64,000 nt of DNA from Streptomyces lincolnensis (lineage in GTDB: Bacteria > Actinomycetota > Actinomycetes > Streptomycetales > Streptomycetaceae): positions 558,001 through 622,000 of the forward strand of contig NZ_JAIHON010000005.1 of the NCBI RefSeq assembly GCF_021173675.1, read 5' to 3'. This document shows, piece after piece, positions 45,830 to 54,395 of the stretch. Within the stretch, counting starts at the first letter, position 1, and each line of letters begins with the position of its first letter. The notes beneath the pieces were generated by a model. It did no database searches. It saw only the letters and a program-made list of their open reading frames with translations, and had not been told where the DNA came from. The position numbers and the translations under genes are program-made.

Positions 45830-46893
45830 GAAGATATCTGCACCTTGCTGTGATCACCGAGCACGAGCCGGTGGGCCTTGGGGTTACGGGGGGCGGGCGT
45901 GACTTCGACATCGCGTCCGATGAGCGAGGCCTCCACCCGGCGCACACCGGTCACGGACGAGCCGCGCAGCACGATCGAGTACTCGATCTCGCTGTCCTCG
46001 ATCCGGCAGTCCTCCGACACGGACGTGAAGGGGCCGATGTACGCGTCGTTGACCACCGTGCCGGCACCGATGATGGCAGGCCCGACGATACGGCTGCCAC
46101 TGACCCGCGCGCCCGCCTCGATCCGGACTCGGCCGATGATCTCGCTGGCCTCGTCGACCGTGCCCTCGGTCACCGGCTCCACGGTCTCCAGGACCGACCG
46201 GTTGACCTCCAGCATGTCGGTGACGTTGCCGGTGTCCTTCCAGTAGCCGGAGATGGTGGTGGAGCGGACGTCGCGCTTGTCGTCGATCAGCCACTGGATG
46301 GCGTGCGTGATCTCCAGCTCGCCGCGCCAGGAGGGCTCGATGGAGCGGACCGCCTCGTGGATGGCCGGGGTGAACAGGTAGACACCGACCAGCGCGAGGT
46401 CACTCTTGGGCTGCTTCGGCTTCTCCTCCAGGCCCACCACCCGGCCTGCGCCGTCGAGTTCGGCGACGCCGAAGGAGGTGGGGTTGGGGACCCGGGTCAG
46501 CAGGATCTGGGCGTCGGGCCGCTCCGCGCGGAACTCCTCCACCAGACCGGTGATGCCACCGACGATGAAGTTGTCGCCGAGGTACATGACGAAGTCGTCG
46601 TCACCGAGGAAGTCCTGCGCGATGAGGACGGCGTGGGCGAGGCCCAGCGGTGCTTCCTGCGGGATGTAGGTGACCTTGATCCCGAACTGGGAGCCGTCGC
46701 CGACCGCCTCGCGGATCTCGTCGGCGGTGTCGCCGACGACGATGCCGACCTCGCTGATCCCGGCGTCCGCGATCGCTTCCAGGCCGTAGAAGAGCACGGG
46801 CTTGTTGGCGACCGGCACCAGCTGCTTGGCGGAGGTGTGGGTGATCGGGCGGAGGCGGGTACCCGCTCCCCCGGAGAGCACGAGTGCCTTCAC
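45826..46893 (-). CDS. rmlA: glucose-1-phosphate thymidylyltransferase (long, StrD-type)
   Basis: 355 residues, GTG start. RmlA couples dTTP to glucose-1-phosphate. LSGGAGTRLRPITHTSAKQL and YLGDNFIVGG mark the nucleotidyltransferase domain. Unlike short RmlA (about 290 residues) it has a C-terminal left-handed beta-helix of hexapeptide repeats (IIGRVRIEAGARVSGSRIVG), the form common in antibiotic deoxysugar clusters such as strD. It heads the rhamnose cluster. Confidence 0.94.
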   Translation of the reverse strand: MKALVLSGGAGTRLRPITHTSAKQLVPVANKPVLFYGLEAIADAGISEVGIVVGDTADEIREAVGDGSQFGIKVTYIPQEAPLGLAHAVLIAQDFLGDDDFVMYLGDNFIVGGITGLVEEFRAERPDAQILLTRVPNPTSFGVAELDGAGRVVGLEEKPKQPKSDLALVGVYLFTPAIHEAVRSIEPSWRGELEITHAIQWLIDDKRDVRSTTISGYWKDTGNVTDMLEVNRSVLETVEPVTEGTVDEASEIIGRVRIEAGARVSGSRIVGPAIIGAGTVVNDAYIGPFTSVSEDCRIEDSEIEYSIVLRGSSVTGVRRVEASLIGRDVEVTPAPRNPKAHRLVLGDHSKVQISS

Positions 46894-47083
46894 CTGATGT
46901 GCCCCAATACTGTCCTATAGGGGGATGTAACCCCGCTGTATGAATTTGCCGACTATCTCGGCTCACATCATAACCGCGACGGCGGAACGTCGATTCACGG
47001 ATCGTTCGCACATTCGACACCCGTAAGACGGTCTCCAGGCCACCGGGGTTGTAAGCGAAACGCAAAGAATCACGATCCGTGAG

Positions 47084-47129
47084 AAAAACGTGATCCGCCC
47101 CCGGTCCGATGGACCGGGGGCGGATCACG
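47084..47129 (-). terminator. intrinsic terminator of rne
   Basis: A perfect 19-base-pair stem (CGTGATCC...GGATCACG) with a GAT loop, followed by TTTTT on the minus strand, 19 bases after the stop codon. It is the strongest terminator in the window. Confidence 0.93.
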
Positions 47130-47148
47130 TATGTCACGGCGTGGGGCG

Positions 47149-50100
47149 TCAGGCCTCGTCCGCCGTGGTCGAGACGGACGGCGCCGACTGCTGCTCGGCC
47201 GCCACCGTCTTCTTCGCGGCCGCCTTCTTGGCGGTCGTCTTCTTCGCGGCGGTCTTCTTCGCCGCTGTCTTCTTGGCCGCCGTCTTCTTGGTGGCGGCCT
47301 TCTTCGCCGTGGCCTTCTTGGCCGTCTTGCGGGCCGTCTTCTTGGCCGGAACCGCGTCCTCGGCGGGCGCCTCGGCGGCCGGGGCCTCGTCGGCGGTGGC
47401 CGCGGGGACGACCACGACGGCCGCCTCCTCGGGCGCGGTGGGCGCGGTGGCCTTGCGCACGGCGCGACGCCTCGGGCGAGCCGGGGCGGCGCTCTCGGCG
47501 GGCGCCTCGGCCGGGGTCTCCGGCTGCGGCTCCGGAGCCTGCTCGGCCTGCGGCTCGGCGGCCGGCGCGGTCTCGGCGACCGTCACCACGGCCGCCTCGG
47601 CACCCGCCGGGGAACCGGCCGGCGCGGAGACCTTGCGGGTGGCCCGACGGCGCGTACGGCCCTTGGGGGCCGCCTCCTCGGCGGCCGGGGCCTCGACCAC
47701 CGGGTCCTCGGCGGCGACGGGCTCGGCCTGGGCGACCGCGGCCGGCTCCGGCTGGACCGGACGGGTGATCTCGTCCTCGGCCGTCACGTCCTGAGCCGTG
47801 GGAACCTCGGCCGGGGCCTCGGCCTGCGCCTCCTCGCGCCTGGCGGCGCGCTTGTCCGCACGCCGCTCGTCGCGCTTGTCGTCACGGCGGTCCTCGCGCT
47901 TGTCATCACGCTTGTCGTCGCGCCGGTCCTCCCGGTTCGGAGCCCCTGCCGGGGCGGACGCCCGACGGCTCGCCCGGCGCCGGGTACGGCCACGGCCGGC
48001 CGCGGCCTCCGCCTCGGCGACGCTGCTGTACAGCTCCTCGTCGGGCACGAAGTCGGGCTCGGCGAGCGCCATGGGCTCGGCGACCTCGGCGGCCACTTCC
48101 TCCGCGGTCTCCTCGACGGCCTCGGCGCTCTCCACTGCCGCCTCGTGCTCGTGGACATGCCCGTCGCCGCCGCGGCCGCGCTTGCGCCGCTTGCCACCGC
48201 CTCCGGCGGAGGACGGCTGCTCCATGTGGACGATGACACCGCGGCCGTTGCAGTGGACGCAGGTCTCGGAGAAGGACTCCAGCAGGCCCTGGCCGACCCG
48301 CTTACGGGTCATCTGGACCAGGCCCAGCGAGGTGACCTCGGCGACCTGGTGCTTGGTCCGGTCCCGGCCCAGGCACTCCAGCAGGCGCCGCAGCACCAGG
48401 TCCCGGTTGGACTCCAGCACCATGTCGATGAAGTCGATGACGATGATGCCGCCGAGGTCGCGCAGCCGCAGCTGACGCACGATCTCCTCGGCCGCCTCCA
48501 GGTTGTTCCTGGTGACCGTCTCCTCCAGGTTGCCGCCCTGGCCGGTGAACTTGCCGGTGTTGACGTCGACGACGACCATCGCCTCGGTCCGGTCGATCAC
48601 CAGCGAACCGCCGCTGGGCAGCCAGACCTTGCGGTCCAGCGCCTTGGCGAGCTGCTCGTCGATCCGGTAGGTGGCGAAGACGTCGACCTCGGAGGTCCAC
48701 TTCGACAGCCGGTCGGCCAGATCGGGCGCGACGTGCGAGACGTATCCGTGGATGGTCTCCCAGGCGTCCTCGCCGCTGACGACGACCTTGGTGAAGTCCT
48801 CGTTGAAGATGTCGCGGACGACTCGGACGGTCATGTCCGGCTCGCCGTACAGCAGCGTCGGCGCGTTGGAGCTGCCGCCGTTCCGCGACTTCTTCTGGAT
48901 GTCCTCCCACTGCCCCTGGAGCCGCTCGACGTCACGGCGCAGCTCGTCCTCGCTCGCGCCCTCGGCGGCGGTGCGCACGATGACGCCCGCGTCCTCGGGG
49001 ACGATCTTCTTGAGGATGGTCTTCAGCCGGGCCCGCTCGGTGTCGGGCAGCTTGCGGCTGATGCCGGTCATGGAGCCCTCGGGGACGTACACGAGGTAGC
49101 GGCCCGGCAGGGAGACCTGGCTGGTCAGACGGGCGCCCTTGTGTCCGATCGGGTCCTTGGTGACCTGGACGAGCACCGACTGGCCGGACTTGAGGGCGGA
49201 CTCGATGCGGCGCGGCCCGTTGGCCATGCCGAGCGCCTCGAAGTTGACCTCACCGGCGTACAGGACGGCGTTGCGGCCCTTGCCGATGTCGATGAAGGCG
49301 GCCTCCATCGACGGCAGCACGTTCTGGACCTTGCCCAGGTAGACGTTGCCGACGTAGGAGGTGGACTGCTCCTTGTTGACGTAGTGCTCGACGAGCACGC
49401 CGTCCTCCAGGACGCCGATCTGCGTACGGTCGCCGTACTGGCGGACGACCATCACACGCTCGACGGCCTCGCGCCGGGCCAGGAACTCGGCCTCGGTGAT
49501 GATCGGCACGCGGCGCCGGCCCTGCTCGCGGCCTTCCCGGCGGCGCTGCTTCTTGGCCTCCAGGCGGGTCGAGCCCTTGATGGACTGCACCTCGTCGGAC
49601 GCCTCGGCAGCCCGGTCCCGGGCGGGCCGGGGCTCGCGGACCTTGACGACCGTGCGCTCGGGGTCGCCGTCGCCGGGCTCGGCGTCGACGGCGGTGTCAC
49701 CGGCGCGACGGCGACGCCGCCGGCGCCGACGGCTGCTGCTGGATCCGGACCCGCCGGACTCCTCGTGCTCGTCCTCGTCCTCGCCGTCCTCGGCGTCCTC
49801 CTCGGCCTGCTCGGCCGTGTCCTCGGCGTCCTGGGCGGTCTGCGCTGCGAACTCGTCGCCGTCGGCCTCCTGGCCCTCGCTCGACTCGCCGTCGGCGGAG
49901 TCGCCCCGACGGCGGCGACGGCCGCCCCGGCGGCGACGGCGGCGCGAGCCGGTCTCCTCGGTCTCGTCGTCGGCCGCGTCCTCGGCCTCCTCGGCGTCCT
50001 CGGGCTCTTCCTCGACGACGGTCTCGGCGGCGGGCCGGGCCTCGGGCTCCTGCCCGCCCCGGCGCCGGCGCCTGCGGCGCGAGGCACCCTGTTCCTCGGC

Positions 50101-51387
50101 GAACTCCTCGGTCTCCTCGACCGCTTCCGGCTCTTCGGCCTCTTCCGGCACCGTCACCGCGGCGGCCTCGGCGGCCGCCCGCTCGGGCGTCTGGAACTGC
50201 GGCTCGGTGAAGACGGGCGCCTGGAACACGGCCATGGCCGGACGCGCCGGCCGACGCGGGGCGTCGTCGTCCCCGGCGTCCGCGCCACCGGCCGACCGCG
50301 CGGGCGCGGCGAACCCGGTGGCGGCCTTGCGCACGGCCCGGCGACGCCGCCGCGGGGCCGCGTCCTCGACGGACGCCTCGGCGGCGGGGGCCTCGGCGGC
50401 GGGCGCCGCCGGGGCTTCGGTCTCGGGGGTGCTGGTCACCACGGCCTCCTCGGCCGACTCGGAAGTGACGCCGGCACCGCTCGCCGCGGGCGTCTCGGCG
50501 GGCGCGGTCACCCGACGGGTGGCACGCCGACGCGTACGACGCGGAGCGGCGTCCTCGGCCTCGGTCTCGGCGACCTCGGCGGTCCCCGCCGGTACGTCCA
50601 CCGGCTCACCCGCGTTCTCGGCGGTCCGGGCGGCCTGAGCGGCCTCGACGGTCTCGTCGGCGGCGGCCTGCGGCGCGCCCGTGGGCGCGGTGGCACGACG
50701 GGTGGACCGCCGACGCGCACGGCCGGCGGGAGCGGCCTCCTCGGCCGGGGCGGGAGCAGCGGCCTCGACGACGGTCTCGTCAGCCACCTCGGCCTTCTCG
50801 GGCTTCTCGGCCGCTTCGGCGGTCTCGGCGGCAGCGGCGGGCGCGGTCACCCGACGGGTGGCACGCCGACGCGTACGACGCGGAGCGGCGTCCTCGGCCT
50901 CGCCGATCTCGGGAGTCCCGGCGTTGTCGGCGGGCCCGACAGGCTCGGCCTGCTCACCGGCATCGGCGGCGGCCGTCACGGGCACGACCGTCTCGGCGGT
51001 CTCGACCGTCGCGGCCGGTCCGGCGGGCGCGGAAGCGCGGCGCGTGGCCCGCCTGCGCGGACGACCGGCGGGAGCGGCCTCGACGGCCACCGCGGTCTCC
51101 TCGGCGTCGGCGGCACTCTCGATGCCCTCGACGCCCTGGTCCTTGTCCTGATCCGCGTCCGTGTCCTCGTCGACGGTCTCGTCGGCGACCGCTTCGGTCA
51201 CGAGATCCTCGGCGTCGGCGGCCGGTATGGCCGGCGCGACCGTCTCCTCGGGTACGTCGGCGGCGGCGACCGGCGGACCCGCCGGCCGGGAAGCGGCACG
51301 GCGCCGACGACGCGGCGGCAGGGTGTCGCTGGGAGTGTTCGGTTCGGAGCCCAATGTGGACTCAGTGGGTTCGGTCGGTTCGAGCAT
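47149..51387 (-). CDS. rne: ribonuclease E/G family endoribonuclease (RNase ES)
   Basis: 1412 residues, an extreme length. About 610 N-terminal residues are Ala/Glu/Thr/Arg-rich low-complexity sequence with many RRTRRRATRR blocks. The S1 and catalytic core follow (YVGNVYLGKVQNVLPSMEAA, MVVVDVNTGKFTG, GGIIVIDFIDM carrying the two metal Asp residues, CVHCNGRG as the zinc link). The C-terminus is again disordered and ends in a histone-H1-like Lys-Ala repeat. The core sits between two tails, as known for streptomycete RNase ES. The start has GGGAG about 10 bases upstream. A 260-base upstream region contains a small hairpin. Confidence 0.95.
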   Translation of the reverse strand: MLEPTEPTESTLGSEPNTPSDTLPPRRRRRAASRPAGPPVAAADVPEETVAPAIPAADAEDLVTEAVADETVDEDTDADQDKDQGVEGIESAADAEETAVAVEAAPAGRPRRRATRRASAPAGPAATVETAETVVPVTAAADAGEQAEPVGPADNAGTPEIGEAEDAAPRRTRRRATRRVTAPAAAAETAEAAEKPEKAEVADETVVEAAAPAPAEEAAPAGRARRRSTRRATAPTGAPQAAADETVEAAQAARTAENAGEPVDVPAGTAEVAETEAEDAAPRRTRRRATRRVTAPAETPAASGAGVTSESAEEAVVTSTPETEAPAAPAAEAPAAEASVEDAAPRRRRRAVRKAATGFAAPARSAGGADAGDDDAPRRPARPAMAVFQAPVFTEPQFQTPERAAAEAAAVTVPEEAEEPEAVEETEEFAEEQGASRRRRRRRGGQEPEARPAAETVVEEEPEDAEEAEDAADDETEETGSRRRRRRGGRRRRRGDSADGESSEGQEADGDEFAAQTAQDAEDTAEQAEEDAEDGEDEDEHEESGGSGSSSSRRRRRRRRRAGDTAVDAEPGDGDPERTVVKVREPRPARDRAAEASDEVQSIKGSTRLEAKKQRRREGREQGRRRVPIITEAEFLARREAVERVMVVRQYGDRTQIGVLEDGVLVEHYVNKEQSTSYVGNVYLGKVQNVLPSMEAAFIDIGKGRNAVLYAGEVNFEALGMANGPRRIESALKSGQSVLVQVTKDPIGHKGARLTSQVSLPGRYLVYVPEGSMTGISRKLPDTERARLKTILKKIVPEDAGVIVRTAAEGASEDELRRDVERLQGQWEDIQKKSRNGGSSNAPTLLYGEPDMTVRVVRDIFNEDFTKVVVSGEDAWETIHGYVSHVAPDLADRLSKWTSEVDVFATYRIDEQLAKALDRKVWLPSGGSLVIDRTEAMVVVDVNTGKFTGQGGNLEETVTRNNLEAAEEIVRQLRLRDLGGIIVIDFIDMVLESNRDLVLRRLLECLGRDRTKHQVAEVTSLGLVQMTRKRVGQGLLESFSETCVHCNGRGVIVHMEQPSSAGGGGKRRKRGRGGDGHVHEHEAAVESAEAVEETAEEVAAEVAEPMALAEPDFVPDEELYSSVAEAEAAAGRGRTRRRASRRASAPAGAPNREDRRDDKRDDKREDRRDDKRDERRADKRAARREEAQAEAPAEVPTAQDVTAEDEITRPVQPEPAAVAQAEPVAAEDPVVEAPAAEEAAPKGRTRRRATRKVSAPAGSPAGAEAAVVTVAETAPAAEPQAEQAPEPQPETPAEAPAESAAPARPRRRAVRKATAPTAPEEAAVVVVPAATADEAPAAEAPAEDAVPAKKTARKTAKKATAKKAATKKTAAKKTAAKKTAAKKTTAKKAAAKKTVAAEQQSAPSVSTTADEA

Positions 51388-51532
51388 GCGGGCTTTTCTC
51401 CCGTCAGGCTCCCGGGCGCCGCGCCTGGTCCGGCGAGAATGCCGGTGACGTCCGCGGCTCGCGCTGTGCGCGGTGCCGCCGTCCGGGGCGCGGGCGCCGC
51501 ACGGGAGCTCTCTGTGTCCTGTCTCGCCGGTT

Positions 51533-51553
51533 CCGTACGCCGATTGCGTACGG
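51533..51553 (-). other. hairpin in the region upstream of rne
   Basis: CCGTACGC and GCGTACGG form a perfect 8-base-pair stem with a 5-base loop, 146 bases before the rne start. The rest of the 51388-51647 gap shows no gene. It could be a leader structure for rne self-control. Confidence 0.35.
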
Positions 51554-51647
51554 CCTGGCGAAAGTCTTCTGGTCGGTGCGCTGCCCGACCCAGGTGGCTC
51601 CCGAGTACGAGGGCGGCGCTACGACGTCCGTCCCTTCGGAACCTTCC

Positions 51648-52412
51648 TTACGCCGGCGCCGTCGCGGCGGCAGCGGGAGCGGCCTTCGAGAGGGCCGTCG
51701 CTGCCTCGCGGTCGGGCGCGAGCGGGTCGGTCACCGTGCCGGTCTCTTCATCGAACAGCCCCTGCGCCAGCCTGGTCACCGCTGCGGGGACCGGCGGCGC
51801 CAGGTCGGCCACGGCGCGGAGACCGGACAGGACGTCGTCGGGTCGTACGGCAGGCGTCACGTGCCGAACAACCAGCCGCAGTATCGCACAGGGCTCGTTG
51901 TTCGGCCTATCGGCCTGGGAACTGTGCGTTTCGAGCCGGACGACCGCCGATCGGGCGTCGAAGGTCCGTACGCCGTTCTTGGTGGTGCGCTGGACCTCGA
52001 CGGTCTCCGCGGTGGTGAACAGCGCCACCGCCCGCTCGGCCTCGGCCGGGTCGACGCCGTCCAGCCTGAGCTCCCACACGGAAGCCGTCAGCCGGTCGGC
52101 GAGCCCGGAGGTCCGGGCCTCGACCGCCTCGATGATGTCGAGGCCGGTGGGCATCGACTCGTCGAGCAGGACCCGCAGCTGCTCCGGGTCCCGTGCCTGG
52201 GTGAGCGCGATCTCCAGGTACTCCGCCTCACTGCCCGTGCCGGTGGGTGCGGCATTGGCGTACGACACCTTCGGATGCGGCGTGAACCCCGCCGAGTAGG
52301 CCATCGGCACCTCGGCGCGGCGCAGCGCGCGCTCGAAGGCGCGCTGGAAGTCACGGTGGCTGGTGAACCGGAGGCGGCCGCGCTTGGTGTAGCGCAGTCG
52401 GATGCGCTGCAC
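51648..52412 (-). CDS. TIGR03936/DUF2344 family protein
   Basis: 254 residues from the GTG at 52412. The family signature RLRYTKRGRLRFTSHRDFQR begins at once, then FTPHPKVSYANAAPTGTGSE. The family is usually fused or adjacent to a B12-type radical SAM protein and sits next to rne; function is unproven, with RNA modification or handling suspected. No radical SAM gene is within this window. The GTG has no Shine-Dalgarno, whereas a CTG at 52454, in frame, has GAAGGA 10 bases upstream and would add 14 residues. Confidence 0.88.
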   Translation of the reverse strand: MQRIRLRYTKRGRLRFTSHRDFQRAFERALRRAEVPMAYSAGFTPHPKVSYANAAPTGTGSEAEYLEIALTQARDPEQLRVLLDESMPTGLDIIEAVEARTSGLADRLTASVWELRLDGVDPAEAERAVALFTTAETVEVQRTTKNGVRTFDARSAVVRLETHSSQADRPNNEPCAILRLVVRHVTPAVRPDDVLSGLRAVADLAPPVPAAVTRLAQGLFDEETGTVTDPLAPDREAATALSKAAPAAAATAPA

Positions 52413-52460
52413 CGCGGGTGCGGGCGGCGGGCCTTCGGGCTGTCGCTTGCCCAGTGTCGT

Positions 52461-53594
52461 TCAGTCCTTCGTGAGAGCGGTCGTACTGCTACCAAGAGTA
52501 CGTGTCTCGCGGCCCGTAGGTTCCCGGTGGGCCACCGGTTCCGGCCGCCGCGGTTCGCCGAGGAGCATCCGCCGGAAGTCTGCGCGGGCCTGCCGTACGG
52601 AGTCACGGGCGGTGGCGAGGGCCTGTCGGGTGGCCCGTCCCACGGCGCGCGCGGCCTCGGTGGCGGGGCGCAGCACGGTGTCCCGGATCACGTGGCCGAC
52701 GGGGGTCAGGACGGTGCGGTACACCCAGCGCACCGGCTCCACGAAGATCCACCGGAAGAGGGTCGCGAGGAACCGTCCGACGGCCAGCGAGATGTGCCCG
52801 GCGACCCGCCAGGCGTGCCCGAGGGCGTCCCGGATCTCCCGTCCGACGACGGCGAGGAGGCGTCCGACGGGCGTGAGGATCCAGCGCCACACGGCGAGCG
52901 CGGGCAGGACGAGCAGGATCCGGGCGATCCAGTACAGGGCCGTTCCGATGCCGGTGACGATCACGCGCGCGAGCCACGCGACGCCCTTGGCGCACCAGAC
53001 GACCGCGTGTCCGACGGGCGTGAGGATCCACGCGTACACCCAGGTCGCGGGTACGACGAACAGGTACCGCGCCAGCCAGGCCAGGGCGGTGTACACCCCG
53101 AGCCCGACGGCGGCGAGCACCGCGCCGACGCCCCTCAGCACCCACAGGAAGGCGTGCCCCACGGGCGTCAGCAGCCGCGTGTACATCCAGGCCAGCCCGG
53201 CCCCGATGCCGCGGGCGATCCAGGCGATGCCGTGGCCGAGGGGGGTCAGGACGGAGCGGTAGAGCCAGACCAGGGGGACGACGACCAGGACGTTCCCGAG
53301 CCATCCGAGCGCCCGGCCGACGGGGACGACGACGTACCGCCACAGGGCCACCCAGGGCCAGACGAACAGCGCCCGCCCGATCATCAGCAGGGTCCAGGCC
53401 AACGCACGCCCCACCGGCCGCAGCACGGTGTCCCGCAGGAACCGGCCCGCGACGACCAGTGCGTCCCACACCATCCGCACCGGGACGACCAGCACGAGGA
53501 CGACGATCCGCACGGGGATCCGGATCGCGACGGCGAGACACCCCTCGGGGTTCTGCCGCGGGGGCTGTTCGGGGGTCCGCTTCTCCAGGTCCAT
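52461..53594 (-). CDS. repeat-built hydrophobic membrane protein (LTPVGH repeats), unknown function
   Basis: 377 residues. After about 25 polar residues come 280 residues of hydrophobic, Trp/Tyr/Arg-rich sequence made of repeats with consensus VVPxxWxYRxxLTPVGHxxxW. PVG/PLG cores lie at residues 60, 91, 118, 144, 193, 242 and 298, the later ones 49-56 apart. The tail is a basic helix (about 310-345) then polar. The Pro-x-Gly core within short hydrophobic segments suggests re-entrant or amphipathic helices more than classical membrane spans. No known family recognised. The stop lies 6 bases before the possible CTG start of the DUF2344 gene, so the two are likely coupled. Confidence 0.8.
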   Translation of the reverse strand: MDLEKRTPEQPPRQNPEGCLAVAIRIPVRIVVLVLVVPVRMVWDALVVAGRFLRDTVLRPVGRALAWTLLMIGRALFVWPWVALWRYVVVPVGRALGWLGNVLVVVPLVWLYRSVLTPLGHGIAWIARGIGAGLAWMYTRLLTPVGHAFLWVLRGVGAVLAAVGLGVYTALAWLARYLFVVPATWVYAWILTPVGHAVVWCAKGVAWLARVIVTGIGTALYWIARILLVLPALAVWRWILTPVGRLLAVVGREIRDALGHAWRVAGHISLAVGRFLATLFRWIFVEPVRWVYRTVLTPVGHVIRDTVLRPATEAARAVGRATRQALATARDSVRQARADFRRMLLGEPRRPEPVAHREPTGRETRTLGSSTTALTKD

Positions 53595-53609
53595 ATCCGT
53601 CTGGACGCC

Positions 53610-54137
53610 TCAGTCGCCCGTCCGGATCCAGTACCGCAGCTTTCCGCCCCGTTCGTCCTCGAATTCCCCACCACCGGCTTCGATCACCTTGCGGGAACCG
53701 GTGTTGGTGGTGTCGCAGGTGACCAGCACACGGTCGATCCCGAGGTCCCGGCAGACGGGCAGGGCCCGGCGGAGCATGGCCGTGGCGTGGCCGCGCCGCC
53801 GGGCGGTGGGGCGCACGTCGTAGCCGATGTGGCCGCCGCGCTCCAGGAGGAAGGGGGTGAGGCGGTGCCGGATCGCGAGTCTGCCGAGGAAGGTGTCGTC
53901 CTCGACGTACCAGAGGGTCGTCATGGGCACCCAGTCCGGCCGGCGCGGCCGTGCCACCTCGGCGCGCAGCATCGCGACGTAGGCCGCGAACTCCGCCGGG
54001 CCCCGCCACTTCTCGCCGTACTGCTCGATCTCCTGGGCGATCAGGGTGTCCGGGTCCGTGCCCGCGGTGGCGAACTCCCCCATCGCTTCGAGGAAGGAGG
54101 CGCGGAAGCGGACGTCGGGCGAGGTCAGGCGGGGCAT
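53610..54137 (-). CDS. GNAT family N-acetyltransferase
   Basis: 175 residues from the ATG at 54137 (GAGGAC upstream). The acetyl-CoA site is visible as IGYDVRPTARRRGHATAML, followed by VLVTCDTTNTGSRKVIEAGG, the usual last strand and helix. It lies 15 bases upstream of the LTPVGH-repeat gene on the same strand, so the two are probably co-transcribed. Three near-identical 19-20 bp repeats lie just upstream. The acyl acceptor is unknown. Confidence 0.9.
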   Translation of the reverse strand: MPRLTSPDVRFRASFLEAMGEFATAGTDPDTLIAQEIEQYGEKWRGPAEFAAYVAMLRAEVARPRRPDWVPMTTLWYVEDDTFLGRLAIRHRLTPFLLERGGHIGYDVRPTARRRGHATAMLRRALPVCRDLGIDRVLVTCDTTNTGSRKVIEAGGGEFEDERGGKLRYWIRTGD

Positions 54138-54160
54138 GTCCTCATGATGGCGAGTGGTCG

Positions 54161-54219
54161 GGTCGCACGGCCACGGCTTTGGTCGCGCAACCACGGTTTG
54201 GTCGCACGACCACGGATTT
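54161..54219. repeat. three tandem 19-20 bp repeats with a palindromic core upstream of the GNAT gene
   Basis: Units at 54161, 54181 and 54200 read GGTCGCACGGCCACGGCTTT, GGTCGCGCAACCACGGTTT and GGTCGCACGACCACGGATTT. The third has the palindrome GGTCG-CA-CGACC and the others are near versions. They occupy positions -24 to -82 from the GNAT start. One unit is about two DNA turns, so bound dimers would line up on one face. Confidence 0.85.
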
Positions 54220-54395
54220 GTCCTGCACGGGGTGGGAACCTCGGCGGGCCGGGCGGTGTACCAGAAGTGACAGGCGGCTCGCGGACGGGCCGCACGGGGA
54301 CGGTCCGGCCGGAGGTTGGGATGCGGGGGCTTCGACATGAGCGCGATGACGGCCGACGGCGTGGACACGCCCGGCAGGGGCCGTCCGGGCTCCGT

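Noticed and set aside
47131..52299. A 1722-codon open frame on the plus strand opposite rne
   Set aside because: It is the mirror of rne low-complexity DNA: Gly/Arg/Leu-rich, no domain motifs, and rne on the other strand has full catalytic motifs, a ribosome-binding site and a terminator.
54161..54219. Tandem 20-bp repeats considered as a CRISPR remnant or replication iterons
   Set aside because: No spacers and no replication gene nearby; placement just upstream of a start codon fits operators better.
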